64,000 bases of DNA from contig NZ_JAKWJQ010000009.1 of the NCBI RefSeq assembly GCF_022761015.1, forward strand, positions 62,001-126,000, read 5' to 3'. The stretch is from Humibacter sp. RRB41 (GTDB lineage Bacteria > Actinomycetota > Actinomycetes > Actinomycetales > Microbacteriaceae). Below, piece after piece: positions 7,994 through 17,235 of the stretch. Both the position numbers and the translations under genes were made by a program. The notes beneath the pieces were generated by a model. The model saw only the letters and a list, made by a program, of their open reading frames with translations, searched no databases and was not told the origin of the DNA. Each line of letters begins with the position of its first letter. The stretch's first letter is position 1.

Positions 7994-8847
7994 CCGCGCA
8001 CCAGTTCCCTGAGCGAATTGGCCGCAGGGGGCGCCTGGCCACCGGCATCGCCCTGTGGGTGTGGTTCGGCGTCGTCGTCGTGTTCCTGTTCGCGCCGATC
8101 GTGACGGCGATCGCCTACTCGTTCAACCAGGGTGTCGCAGGCAAGCAGACCTCGGCGTTCACTGGGTTCACGTGGGATTGGTACACGCACACGTTCAGCG
8201 ACCCGACGATCGCGCAGGCAACCGGCACGAGCCTCGTCGTCTCGTTCTGGGCAGCACTCATCGCAGTGGTCATCGGCACGATCCTCGGCTTCGAGCTGGC
8301 GCGCAACCCCAATCGCGCGGTGCGGCGCCTGCTCGCCGGGCTCACGTACATCCTGCTCATCGTGCCGGAGACCGTGCTCGGCGTCTCGCTGCTGCTGTTC
8401 TACACGGAGACCCGAATTCCCCTCGACGAGTTCACGCTGATCGCGGCGCTCACACCACCGAGCATCTCGGTCGTGGCGTTCGTGATCAGGGCGCGCGTTC
8501 TCACACTGGATGCCGGTGTCGAGGATGCCGCGGCCGACCTCGGAGCCGCGCGCCTGACCACCCTGCGCACCGTCGTCCTCCCTCAACTCGGCCCGGCGAT
8601 CGGCGCCGCAGCGCTCATCGCGTACACGTTCGCGTTCGACAACGTGGTGATCGCGAACTTTCTCTCGACGCCAACCGTCAACGTTCTCACCGTGTATCTC
8701 TACGGCACCCTGCAGTACGGCGCGACACCCGCCGTCTACGCGACCGCGACGCTCATCTTCGTGTTCACGGTGGTCGCGCTCGGCATCGCGGCTCTGCTGC
8801 TGAGGACGGCGCTGCGCGTACGCCGACGGGATGCCGCTGATGCGTGA
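7990..8847 (+). CDS. ABC transporter permease, PotC-like
   Basis: A 285-residue partner permease with a long periplasmic loop after the first helix and an EAA loop DAAADLGAARLTTLRTVVLP (~res 177-196). ATG at 7990 overlaps the stop of the upstream permease, so the two are translationally coupled and probably form a heterodimer. The first codons carry TTCCCTGAGCGA, a 12-nt match to the core of the dispersed repeat seen at 1940, 2832 and 24847, which may be a trace of insertion into the N-terminal coding region. Confidence 0.9.
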   Translation: MTAHQFPERIGRRGRLATGIALWVWFGVVVVFLFAPIVTAIAYSFNQGVAGKQTSAFTGFTWDWYTHTFSDPTIAQATGTSLVVSFWAALIAVVIGTILGFELARNPNRAVRRLLAGLTYILLIVPETVLGVSLLLFYTETRIPLDEFTLIAALTPPSISVVAFVIRARVLTLDAGVEDAAADLGAARLTTLRTVVLPQLGPAIGAAALIAYTFAFDNVVIANFLSTPTVNVLTVYLYGTLQYGATPAVYATATLIFVFTVVALGIAALLLRTALRVRRRDAADA

Positions 8848-8889
8848 CGGTGCACGTGAGCGACAAAGGACAGGAGACGCACACAGACC

Positions 8890-10011
8890 ATGACCGAGTG
8901 GAATCCCTCCGCGGCAACCGGCTTCGTGCCATCCGGATTCGCCGTGCGGCCGTACCCGGCCGAGCGGTATGCGCCGCTGGCCGACCGCATCGGCGGCATC
9001 CTCGGCACGATCGGCGACGTGGTCTTCGTGCAGGCGGAGGCGATCGTCGCGCTCGAGGCGGTGGCGGCATCCGTCGGTGCACCCGGCCGCAGCGCGCTCG
9101 TGCTTGTCACGAGCCCGTACGGGGATGTCTTCGGTCGCTGGCTCGAGGCCGCCGGCAGCGACGTGCGCTACCTGCGCGCCGCCGGCCCGACGGCCATCCA
9201 TCCCGAGCAGTTGAACGTCGCGCTGGAGCAGTCACCCGCTGAAGTCGTCTACATCACGCACGGCGAGGCCGCGACCGGGGTCGCGAACCCGCTGGAGCAC
9301 CTCGCCGCCACCGCTCGTGCGCACGGGGCGCTCGTCGTGGTGGATGCCGTCGCGTCGGTCGGCGCCCACCCGCTGAACCTCGACGCGTGGGGCATCGACA
9401 TCGCGGTGGTCGGGCCGCAGAAGGCACTGGGTGGGCCGGCGGCGCTGTCAGCTGTTGCGGTGTCCACCGCGGCCTGGGCATCCATCGACGGCCCCTCGCA
9501 CTCCGTGCTCTCGCTGATCGATCTGAAGCGCGACTGGCTCGACGCAGGACGCGGGCTGCTGCCGGGAACTCCGGATCCGCTCTCGTTCTGGGCGCTGGAG
9601 AACGCGGTGCAGACCTTCCTCGTCGAGGGCACGGATGCCGTGATTCAGCGCCACGCGCAGGCATCCGCTCTGGCGAGGGTCGCGGTGACTGGTGCGGTGG
9701 GCGGGCTGGGAATCGGGCCATCTCCGGCGGACGACGCCGACGCATCCCACCTCGTCACGCTCGCGCCGGTGCCGGTCGGCATCGACATCGATGACCTCAT
9801 CGCCCGTGCACGCCGACTCGACGACACGATCTCTGCGGCGCTCGGCGAAGCGGCCGGACGCTTCGTGCGGCTCAATCACACCGGGCGCCGGGCGAACTTC
9901 GCGTCCGTTGCGAGCACGGTCAATGCCTACGCAAGCGCGCTTCACGGGCTCGGCGTCGCTGTCGACCTGGAGTCGCTCGCGGGCGCGCTCGACGGTTCGG
10001 ACCATACGTAA
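8890..10011 (+). CDS. PLP-dependent class V aminotransferase
   Basis: A 373-residue fold-type I PLP enzyme. The PLP-ring Asp is in VVVDAVASVGAHPL (~res 149-162) and the Schiff-base Lys is in GPQKALGG (~res 177-184), the arrangement of alanine/serine-glyoxylate and aminoethylphosphonate aminotransferases. It follows the PotDBC-like importer by 42 nt with the same orientation, so it may deaminate the imported amine; this is inference. The substrate cannot be fixed from sequence. Confidence 0.85.
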   Translation: MTEWNPSAATGFVPSGFAVRPYPAERYAPLADRIGGILGTIGDVVFVQAEAIVALEAVAASVGAPGRSALVLVTSPYGDVFGRWLEAAGSDVRYLRAAGPTAIHPEQLNVALEQSPAEVVYITHGEAATGVANPLEHLAATARAHGALVVVDAVASVGAHPLNLDAWGIDIAVVGPQKALGGPAALSAVAVSTAAWASIDGPSHSVLSLIDLKRDWLDAGRGLLPGTPDPLSFWALENAVQTFLVEGTDAVIQRHAQASALARVAVTGAVGGLGIGPSPADDADASHLVTLAPVPVGIDIDDLIARARRLDDTISAALGEAAGRFVRLNHTGRRANFASVASTVNAYASALHGLGVAVDLESLAGALDGSDHT

Positions 10012-10095
10012 AGCGACCGATTTCGCGGCCATGCCGATAGAACGGTAGCCGGGGCATCCGCCGCCCCTTTCGCACACCGCATCACGGAGGATCGC

Positions 10096-10674
10096 ATGGG
10101 AACGCTCATCCTGAGACTGGTCGTCGGACTGCTCTTCGTCGGGCACGGCCTGCAGAAACTCGCAGGGCTCTTCGGAGGCGGCGGGCTGAAGCAGACAGAG
10201 GCGACGATGGATGCCATCGGCATGCATCCCGCGAATCTTCAGGCACGTGCGGCCGGCCTCGCCGAGACCGCCGGGGGTGCTGCGCTGGCGCTCGGCGTCG
10301 CCACGCCTTTCGCGTCCGCCGGGCTGATCGCGACGATGCTGACGGCCGTTCGCAAGGTGCACGCGAAGAACGGACTCTGGAATTCGAAGGGCGGTGCCGA
10401 GTTCAACCTCGTGATGATCGCGGCTGCGGTTCTGCTCGCCGAACGGCCCGGCAAGGCGTCGATCGACGGAGCGTTCGGTCGCTCCAAGTGGGGCACCGGC
10501 TGGGCCGTCTTCGCCGTGCTCGCGGGAGCGATCGGCTCGAGCCTTGCCATAGCGGCGGGCAGGCGGTTCGCGCCCGTGGCTTCGGCTGAGGAACCCGACG
10601 CGGCTGAGGACGACGTTGCAGACCCGGACGACACCACCGAAGACGACGACGACGAAGACACGAGCGATGAGTAA
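10096..10674 (+). CDS. DoxX family membrane protein with acidic tail
   Basis: A 192-residue integral membrane protein. Four hydrophobic helices (~res 3-20, 55-75, 85-105 and 140-160) match the DoxX/quinol-oxidase-like family, including the N-terminal RLVVGLLFVGHGLQKL signature. The last ~30 residues are almost all Asp, Glu and Thr, an unusual acidic extension. ATG at 10096 has GGAGG 6 nt upstream. The 3' end overlaps the next gene by 8 nt. Family roles are linked to redox and sulphur stress but are poorly defined. Confidence 0.85.
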   Translation: MGTLILRLVVGLLFVGHGLQKLAGLFGGGGLKQTEATMDAIGMHPANLQARAAGLAETAGGAALALGVATPFASAGLIATMLTAVRKVHAKNGLWNSKGGAEFNLVMIAAAVLLAERPGKASIDGAFGRSKWGTGWAVFAVLAGAIGSSLAIAAGRRFAPVASAEEPDAAEDDVADPDDTTEDDDDEDTSDE

Positions 10675-11902
10675 GCATTCGCTGATCAACGCGTTCTCCG
10701 ACAACGCGGATGCGGACTATGAGATCCGCACCGTGCTGGGTGGGGCGTACTCCGGCGCCGCCGACGTCGGCGAGGTTCTCGCCGCTGTCGAATCCGTCAA
10801 GGGCAAGGACCACCGGGGGTGGTTCGAGGCCTGGCTGGCACTCGGCGACCGCATCGCCGCCGACGCGGATGCCGCGCACGGCAAGGGACACGCCGCGAGT
10901 GCGTCGGGGGCGTATCTGCGGGCATCCGGCTACTACGCGGTCGCGGTGAATGCGGCGTCCGCGCTCGACTCGGAGAACGAACTGCTGACGACCTTCCGCA
11001 AGCACCGTGCCGCGTGGGACGGATTCGTCGACACCACGACACAGGCACGCGTGGAGCGCGTCGCGATTCCGTACGAGGGGGCGACGCTGCCGGGGTACGT
11101 GTTCCGACCGCGCGAGGCATCCGAATCGACACCGCTCCTGATCGGCACGAACGGCAGCGACGGATCGCTCACCTCGATGTGGACGTCGTGCGTCTTCGGC
11201 GCCCTGCAGCGCGGGTACACCGTGCTCCTCTACGACGGCCCTGGTCAGCAGTCGATGCTCTTCGAGCAGAAGACGACGTTCCGGCCCGACTGGGAGGCGG
11301 TACTGACGCCGGTGCTCGACTTCGCGCTCGGCCTCGATGGCGTGGATGCGAGGCGCACGGCCGTCTACGGCATCAGCCAGGGCGGCTACTGGGTGCCACG
11401 GGCGCTCGCCTTCGAGCACCGTTTCGCGGCGGCCATCGCCGACCCCGGTGTCGTGGACGTGTCAGCCTCGTGGACGTCGCACCTGCCGAAGAGCATGCTC
11501 GAACTCATCGACAAGGGCGAGAACGAGAAGTTCGACAAAGACATGGTGCTCGGGCTCAAGTTCCAGCCGCAGAACGCGGTCACCTGGGCCTTCCGTGCTC
11601 GGCCGTACGGGGCGCTCGGATACGCCGAAACGATCGAAGAGGTACTCACGTACGACCTCGAGAAGGTCGCGCAGCAGATCACGACGCCGCTGCTCATCAC
11701 CTCGCCGGAGGGCGAACAGTTCTGGCCTGGCCAGTCCGAACGACTCGCGAAGCTGACACAGGATGTCTCCGCTCTCGTTCCCTTCACCGCAGCCGAGGGC
11801 GCCGACCTGCACTGTCAACCCCTCGCGCGCGCGTTGACGGACGAGCGCATGTTCGACTGGCTCGACGAACGCTTCGCGCAGGTGGGATCGGAGGACTCAT
11901 GA
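10667..11902 (+). CDS. Alpha/beta hydrolase with N-terminal helical cap (FrsA/dienelactone-type)
   Basis: A 411-residue hydrolase. Residues ~1-120 form a helical N-terminal domain and the rest an alpha/beta-hydrolase domain with the strand LLIGTNGSDGS, nucleophile elbow GISQGG (~res 233-238) and a distal acid/His region near TSPEGEQF and ADLHCQ. Similar two-domain enzymes act on C-C or ester bonds of small acids. The ATG at 10667 overlaps the DoxX gene; the stop overlaps the epimerase start (ATGA), so three genes form a coupled operon. Confidence 0.85.
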   Translation: MSKHSLINAFSDNADADYEIRTVLGGAYSGAADVGEVLAAVESVKGKDHRGWFEAWLALGDRIAADADAAHGKGHAASASGAYLRASGYYAVAVNAASALDSENELLTTFRKHRAAWDGFVDTTTQARVERVAIPYEGATLPGYVFRPREASESTPLLIGTNGSDGSLTSMWTSCVFGALQRGYTVLLYDGPGQQSMLFEQKTTFRPDWEAVLTPVLDFALGLDGVDARRTAVYGISQGGYWVPRALAFEHRFAAAIADPGVVDVSASWTSHLPKSMLELIDKGENEKFDKDMVLGLKFQPQNAVTWAFRARPYGALGYAETIEEVLTYDLEKVAQQITTPLLITSPEGEQFWPGQSERLAKLTQDVSALVPFTAAEGADLHCQPLARALTDERMFDWLDERFAQVGSEDS

Positions 11903-12870
11903 AAATCGTCGTCATCGGCGCCACCGGTCACGTCGGCGGCTACCTCGTTCCTCGTCTGGTGCGAGCGGGTCATTCCGTCGTTGCCCTGTCGCGTGGACTC
12001 CGCGCGCCGTACCGCGCCGACGATGCTTGGCACGCGGTCGAGCGCATCGACCTCGACCGCGAGGCCGAGGATTCCGCCGGCACCTTCGGCGAGCGGGTCG
12101 CGTCCCTGGGCGCCGACGTCGTGATCGACATGATCTGCTTCTCGCGGGCATCCGCTGCGCAGTTGGTCGAGTCGTTGCGCGGACGCGTGCGCATGCTCGT
12201 GTCGTGCGGATCGATCTGGTCGCGCGGCATCCTGACAGAGGTGCCCGGCACTGAGGACTCCCCGCTGAACGCCTGGGGTGAGTACGGCGTCGGCAAGGCC
12301 GAACTCGAACGCTATCTGCTCGAGGAATCCGCGCGTCCTAACGGTCTGCCGAGCGTCATCATCGACCCCGGACACATCTCAGGTCCCGGGTGGCACGTGA
12401 TCAACCCGGCCGGAAACCTCGATCCGCTCGTGTGGGAGCGCCTCGCATTCGGCGAGCGCGTGATACTCCCCGACTCAGGACTCGGGATGCTTCACCACGT
12501 GCACGCCGACGATGTCGCCCAGCTCTTCGAGTTGGCGGTCGCCAGCGGCCCTGATGTCGGCGGGAACGCCTTCTTCGCGGTGTCGGCGAGCGCCCTCACG
12601 CTCCGCGGCTTCGCAGAGGCCGCCGCAGGCTGGTTCGGTCACACCGCGAACCTCGGCTACGTGCCCCTCGCCGAACTCGCCTCGGCGACGAGCGAGCAGA
12701 ACGCCGCGACAACGATCGAGCACGTCGCACGCAGCCATGCGATGAGCATCGACAAGGCGAGACGGATGCTCGGCTACAGGCCCGCGTACACGTCGCTCGA
12801 GGCGACCCGCGAGGCCGTCGGATGGCTGAACGGCAACGGTGCGTTCGAGCGGCGGCTCGCGTTCGTGTGA
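11899..12870 (+). CDS. NAD-dependent epimerase/dehydratase family protein
   Basis: A 323-residue extended or atypical SDR. The N-terminal Rossmann motif is GATGHVGGY (~res 7-15). The usual active-site YxxxK reads YGVGK (~res 134-138). It resembles proteins annotated as NAD-dependent epimerases; the sugar or isoprenoid substrate is unknown. ATG at 11899 lies after GGAGG and overlaps the hydrolase stop. It is convergent with the mutarotase-like gene 8 nt away. Confidence 0.86.
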   Translation: MKIVVIGATGHVGGYLVPRLVRAGHSVVALSRGLRAPYRADDAWHAVERIDLDREAEDSAGTFGERVASLGADVVIDMICFSRASAAQLVESLRGRVRMLVSCGSIWSRGILTEVPGTEDSPLNAWGEYGVGKAELERYLLEESARPNGLPSVIIDPGHISGPGWHVINPAGNLDPLVWERLAFGERVILPDSGLGMLHHVHADDVAQLFELAVASGPDVGGNAFFAVSASALTLRGFAEAAAGWFGHTANLGYVPLAELASATSEQNAATTIEHVARSHAMSIDKARRMLGYRPAYTSLEATREAVGWLNGNGAFERRLAFV

Positions 12871-12877
12871 GGCGCTG

Positions 12878-13774
12878 TCACTCTGCCCCGTCCTCGCGCA
12901 CGCCAACGGTGAGTTCGATCGCCCCGTCGACGACGCCCCGTCCCGGCACGACGACCGGTCCGAGCCCTTCCCCATTCGGCCAGTAGTCGCGCGACGCCGG
13001 CTCGAGCGCGATCGCCGAGATGGTGCGCCACCAGGGAAAGCCGTCGGTCGCGTGGTGCTCCTGCCAGACGTGCAGGTACGGCATGAGCCGGGCATCCCAG
13101 CGCAAGCGACCGAACGCCCCGGAGTCGGGGTCGGCGATGGTTGCCTCGCCGCGATCACCGACCGGCAGCGAGCGGAACCCCGAAACACCTTGCTCGCTCT
13201 GCGGGAACGCGAGATCGAGCCGGCCCGCCGGCGTGGTCACGGCCGTTCGCGGACCGATCAGAGCCGGCCCGAGGGCAGGATGCTCCGTCCAGGTGAAATC
13301 GATCGGCTCCGGCGAGAGATTCTCCACTCGTTGCTCGACGCGAACTGTCGGGCCCTCGATGCTCACACGCCGCGTGACCCTCAGCGGTACGGTACGCAAC
13401 ACCACCTCGTGCGCGCAGACCGCATCATCGTGCTCCACGAGGCGCCAGGTGCGCCAGGACGCTTCGCCGTGGAAGGGATGCTCCACGCCGGCGACCGTGC
13501 GCTCGTCCCCGGCGTGTGGAACAAGGGTGTGCCATCCTCCCGGGTAGCGGCGATGCCACTCGACACTCGTGCCGGCGGATAGTGCTATTGGCTCCCATTG
13601 CTCGTCGGCCCATGGAGTGCTGAGCAGGAATTCGGTGCCGGTGCGGCGATCGATGATCGATGAGATGCGGGCACCAAGGGGCTCGACGGCGACATCGAGC
13701 GCAGTCGAGCCGATCGAGACCTTTTCCAGTGCACGAGCATCCGCCGACGCATTTGCGGGGGCGGTTCGTTTCAT
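12878..13774 (-). CDS. Aldose 1-epimerase (galactose mutarotase)-like protein
   Basis: A 298-residue beta-sandwich protein of the aldose 1-epimerase/DUF4432-like superfamily. Signature stretches are PLGARISSI (~res 33-41), HPFHGEASWRTW (~res 98-109) and TEHPALGP (~res 162-169), which carry the usual catalytic and binding His residues; a C-terminal Glu lies in IALEP. It is last in a minus-strand run and its ATG overlaps the ROK regulator's stop (ATGA). A mutarotase fits interconversion of an aldose before oxidation in this sugar-acid locus. Confidence 0.8.
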   Translation of the reverse strand: MKRTAPANASADARALEKVSIGSTALDVAVEPLGARISSIIDRRTGTEFLLSTPWADEQWEPIALSAGTSVEWHRRYPGGWHTLVPHAGDERTVAGVEHPFHGEASWRTWRLVEHDDAVCAHEVVLRTVPLRVTRRVSIEGPTVRVEQRVENLSPEPIDFTWTEHPALGPALIGPRTAVTTPAGRLDLAFPQSEQGVSGFRSLPVGDRGEATIADPDSGAFGRLRWDARLMPYLHVWQEHHATDGFPWWRTISAIALEPASRDYWPNGEGLGPVVVPGRGVVDGAIELTVGVREDGAE

Positions 13775-15060
13775 AGCGTCATCGACCTCGTCTTGCTGCC
13801 CATTCGGGGAGCGAAAGTGTTGTGGAAAATCGACGACGCCGCGCCGATCGCGCCGGCCTCGCCCTGCAGAACGGACCGTTCGACGAGCACCTCGCGCGCG
13901 GAGTGCGCCGTCGGCACGGTGTTCACCTCACGGGAGATCACCGACACCACGAGATCACGCAGTTCCGGTTCGAACGCCGGGCCGCCGATGACCATGAGCG
14001 GAAGATCGAGCAGATCGATCAGCGCCGTCGCACCCTGCGCGATGACGGATGCGATCTGTTCGACTGCCGCCACTGCGTGGTCCTCTCCACGCCCGACCTC
14101 TGCGCACATCTCCCGATACGTCGATGCCGTGCCCGCGTAGCCGAGCTCTCGTGCGATCTCCGGCAGCGCAGCCGTCGGGTTGCATTCCCTCACCAGCAGC
14201 GGCCTTCCGGCCGAATCGACGCGGCCGACGCGGATGGCGCAGAGCTGGCCGAACTCGCCGGCGTTCGAACTCACGCCGCGGTACACATCGCCATTCAGTA
14301 CAAGGCCTGAGCCGATACCGGTTCCGAAGTAGAGAAAGACGAAGTCGCCCGAACGCGTGGTCCGCCCGACCCAGCGCTCACCGACGGCGGCGGCTTCGCC
14401 GTCTTTCTGCACGATCACCGGGCAGTCCAACCGCTTCTCGAGCAAGTCCCGCAGCGGCACGTTGCGCCACGAGCGCGAGAGCGGCAGTTCGAGCAGTGCG
14501 CCGTCCATCGTGATCGGTCCCGGTGTGGCCACCCCGACACCGAGCAGGGAGTCACGGTCGATGCCCGACGTCGATATCAGCTCGTCGATGCGGTCGGAGA
14601 TCGACTCGACGAGGCTGTCCGGCGAGACATCCGCATCGAGTGCGACGGTGTGGCGCTCGACAACGCTGCCGTCGAGGTTCGAGAGCACGAATGTCAATGA
14701 GGTGGGGTCGACGAGCACGCCGACCGCGTGCGCGGCCTCGGCGCGAAGTTTGATGGTCGTGCGCGGCTTGCCAACCTGCTCCGTGCGCACCTGCTCACCC
14801 TCGACGACGAGTCCGCGTTCGATCAGCAGGCGCAGGATGCGTGACACCGACTGCTGCGTGAGCCCTGTGCGCTCCGCCACTTCGGTACGGCTGATGACCC
14901 CTGCCTGCCTGATGGTCTCGATGATCGTCGCCTCGTTGAACGAGCCGAGGTCGTACTGGTTGGCGCCGCCGTGAGCGCGCCGATCCGCTCCCCTCGATTG
15001 CGCGCGACGCGCGGGTCGCGCGCTCTTCAGTAGCGAGGGTTCTTCGCCCACCTGTGTCAC
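13771..15060 (-). CDS. ROK family transcriptional regulator
   Basis: A 429-residue NagC/XylR-type regulator. A disordered basic N-terminus (~res 1-35) is followed by a winged helix-turn-helix (~res 42-95, TEVAERTGLTQQSVSRILRL), then a ROK sugar-kinase-like domain with VGVATPGPI, VQKDGEAAAVGERW, and YFGTGIGSGLVLNGDVYRG. The Cys-rich zinc motif of true ROK kinases is not evident. The GTG at 15060 overlaps the dehydratase stop (GTGA) and has GGAGG upstream; longer frames lack support. It probably senses the sugar handled by this cluster and controls the ABC importer promoter near 20.7 kb. Confidence 0.88.
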   Translation of the reverse strand: MTQVGEEPSLLKSARPARRAQSRGADRRAHGGANQYDLGSFNEATIIETIRQAGVISRTEVAERTGLTQQSVSRILRLLIERGLVVEGEQVRTEQVGKPRTTIKLRAEAAHAVGVLVDPTSLTFVLSNLDGSVVERHTVALDADVSPDSLVESISDRIDELISTSGIDRDSLLGVGVATPGPITMDGALLELPLSRSWRNVPLRDLLEKRLDCPVIVQKDGEAAAVGERWVGRTTRSGDFVFLYFGTGIGSGLVLNGDVYRGVSSNAGEFGQLCAIRVGRVDSAGRPLLVRECNPTAALPEIARELGYAGTASTYREMCAEVGRGEDHAVAAVEQIASVIAQGATALIDLLDLPLMVIGGPAFEPELRDLVVSVISREVNTVPTAHSAREVLVERSVLQGEAGAIGAASSIFHNTFAPRMGSKTRSMTL

Positions 15061-16307
15061 GGAGCCTCCAGAGCGCCATCCGGTCGCCGCACGCCTGCCG
15101 CCCATGCGTCGTGGCCCGAGAGTCCGGCCGGAAACCGTGCGGCCGCCGCCTCGTCGATCTCGATTCCCCACCCCGGAGCATCGTTGGGCGTCAACCAGCC
15201 GTCCCTGATACGTAGAGTACCGGGGAAGACCTCGTGGGTCGCTTCGTTGTAGACGTGTCCTTCCTGGATGCCGAACGCAGGCGACACGACGTCGAGCGCG
15301 ACGTTCGCCGCGGCACCGATCGGCGAGGTGTCCCCCGGGCCGTGCCACGCCGTGCGCACTCCGTTGATCTCGGCGAGGTCGGCGAGCTTGCGCCCAGCGG
15401 TGAGGCCGCCGATGTCGGAGACGTGGCTGCGGATCAGGTCGACGCCCTTGCCCTGGATGAGCCGCGCGGCATCCTGGAACGACGTCGTGAGCTCGCCGAC
15501 AGCGATCGGGATGGGGCTCGCAGCCCGCACCTCTGGCAGCCGATCCCAGTGCTCGGGCGGCAGCACGTCTTCGAGGAAGAACAGGCGATACGGCTCGAGC
15601 GCGCGCGCCAGCCAGACGGCATCCTTCGGTGTGAGCCTCGAATGCACGTCGTGCAGGAGCTCGACGTTGTCGGGCAGACGATCACGCGCCGCCTCGAAGA
15701 GCGCGGGTGTGCGCCGCACATAGTCCCGAGCACTCCAGCCGTTGGGATAGGGCGCGTTCGGGTACTCGGTCGGCACGGCTGGGGCGCCGTATCCGCCACC
15801 GCCAGGAGTGGAGACCTGCAGGCGCACGTAGCGCTGGCCCTGCTCGATGAGCCGTTCCGCGTCATCCAGAGCTTCGTCGATCGTTCGACCGTCTGCATGC
15901 AGATAGGTGTCGGCCGCCGCGCGCACCTTGCCGCCGAGCAGCTCGTGCACCGGCATACCCGCCCGCTTGCCCGCGATGTCCCACAGTGCCTGGTCGATGC
16001 CCGAGATGGCATTGTTCGTCACGGGCCCGCCCCGCCAGTACCCGGTGAAGCCGACCAGCCTCGTGAGGTCGCCGATGTCGCCCGGGTATCGCCCGACCAG
16101 CAATCTGGCGACGTGGTCGTCCACGAACGAGCGCACGGCCGTCCACCTTTGCGTGAACGTCGCGCACCCCAGCCCGTAGAGTCCCGGCTCGTCCGTGTCG
16201 ATGCGCACGACGACGAGGGGTGTGCCCTCCGGCGCTGTGACGATGGCGCGAACCGAGGTGATGCGCAGATCGGTGCGCGCGGTCCAGGGGTTGTCGAAGG
16301 TGTTCAT
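15057..16307 (-). CDS. Enolase-superfamily sugar-acid dehydratase (mannonate dehydratase/RspA-like)
   Basis: A 416-residue enolase-superfamily enzyme. The N-terminal capping domain has the RspA/ManD-like YGLGCATFTQRW segment. The barrel shows the metal-ligand regions LLHDVHSRLTP (~res 212-222), FLEDVLPPE (~res 238-246) and AVGELTTS (~res 264-271), then HGPGDTSPIG near the C-terminus. Family members dehydrate D-mannonate, D-gluconate or similar aldonates to 2-keto-3-deoxy acids. It feeds the KDG-type kinase and KDPG-type aldolase of the divergent operon; exact substrate unknown. Confidence 0.87.
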   Translation of the reverse strand: MNTFDNPWTARTDLRITSVRAIVTAPEGTPLVVVRIDTDEPGLYGLGCATFTQRWTAVRSFVDDHVARLLVGRYPGDIGDLTRLVGFTGYWRGGPVTNNAISGIDQALWDIAGKRAGMPVHELLGGKVRAAADTYLHADGRTIDEALDDAERLIEQGQRYVRLQVSTPGGGGYGAPAVPTEYPNAPYPNGWSARDYVRRTPALFEAARDRLPDNVELLHDVHSRLTPKDAVWLARALEPYRLFFLEDVLPPEHWDRLPEVRAASPIPIAVGELTTSFQDAARLIQGKGVDLIRSHVSDIGGLTAGRKLADLAEINGVRTAWHGPGDTSPIGAAANVALDVVSPAFGIQEGHVYNEATHEVFPGTLRIRDGWLTPNDAPGWGIEIDEAAAARFPAGLSGHDAWAAGVRRPDGALEAP

Positions 16308-16347
16308 CGTGCTCTTTCGTCGTTCAGTTGTCGGTTTATCGGTGCGA

Positions 16348-17235
16348 TCAGCGGATGTCAGCCGGCAGCTCCCGCGTCTCGAGGTCGAGCTCGTGCTCGG
16401 CCCTGAACCCGATCAGACGTTCCGCGTCGTCGAGGTCCATCGGAACCTCGCGCCCGGCGAAGCGCCTGCGCCGCGGGACATCGGGTGCGATCGCGTCGAG
16501 CACGTCTTCCGTGCGGTACGGGATGCTGGTGGTCGGCGCCGCCAGATAGAACGCGACCGCTCCGCTGGTGGATGCCGTCAGCCCGAGCTCGATGGCCCTC
16601 GCGGCGTCGCGCACATCGAGATACGCCCACGCCTCGGTGAGACCGTGACGCGGGTCGCGGGTGAGGGTCGCGGACTGCGCCATCAGAGCATCCGTGATGT
16701 TCACGTGCGGAAAACGGAGCGTCACGATATCCATTCCCCATCGCCTCCACACCATGCGCGAGGTGTTCTCGTCGTTCAGCTTCGACAACGAGTACCAGTC
16801 GGAGACATCGGCGGGCATGTCGGTGTCGATGGGCAGGTAGGGCGGCTGTGCGTTCGAATCGATGCCCTGCGGCAGCCCGTAACGGTTGATACTCCCGGCG
16901 ACGACCGCTCGCCGCACGCCACGCTCGGCCGCCTGCGAGAGCACGTTGAACGTCGAGACGACGTTGTTGCTGTACACGTCGTAGGCGGGTGCCGCGTCAC
17001 GATGGGCGAGCGCTGCGAGGTGTACGACGAGGTCGACGCCGTCGAGCGCTCCGGCGACGTCGTCCACCGCCCGGGTGTCGCCCTCGACGACGCGGTCGGC
17101 ATGCTCGACAGTCGTGCCGTGTGCGCACATCGCCGTCACGAGGGCCCCGCACCGGGCCAGGCGCCGAGTCGCCACCCGGCCGATGCGACCGGATGCCCCG
17201 GTGACCAGCACGCGCCGTCCATCCAGTCGCGTCAT
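16348..17235 (-). CDS. NAD(P)-dependent SDR/uronate- or aldose-dehydrogenase-like protein
   Basis: A 295-residue extended SDR. The Rossmann motif is GASGRIG (~res 13-19) and the catalytic pair is YSLSK (~res 144-148), with the upstream Ser in VVAGSINRYG. The overall pattern is close to uronate dehydrogenase/UDP-glucose-epimerase-like enzymes that oxidise a sugar to its lactone. ATG at 17235 overlaps the permease stop (ATGA), so it belongs to the importer operon. Its product would be a substrate for the dehydratase encoded next. Confidence 0.85.
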   Translation of the reverse strand: MTRLDGRRVLVTGASGRIGRVATRRLARCGALVTAMCAHGTTVEHADRVVEGDTRAVDDVAGALDGVDLVVHLAALAHRDAAPAYDVYSNNVVSTFNVLSQAAERGVRRAVVAGSINRYGLPQGIDSNAQPPYLPIDTDMPADVSDWYSLSKLNDENTSRMVWRRWGMDIVTLRFPHVNITDALMAQSATLTRDPRHGLTEAWAYLDVRDAARAIELGLTASTSGAVAFYLAAPTTSIPYRTEDVLDAIAPDVPRRRRFAGREVPMDLDDAERLIGFRAEHELDLETRELPADIR

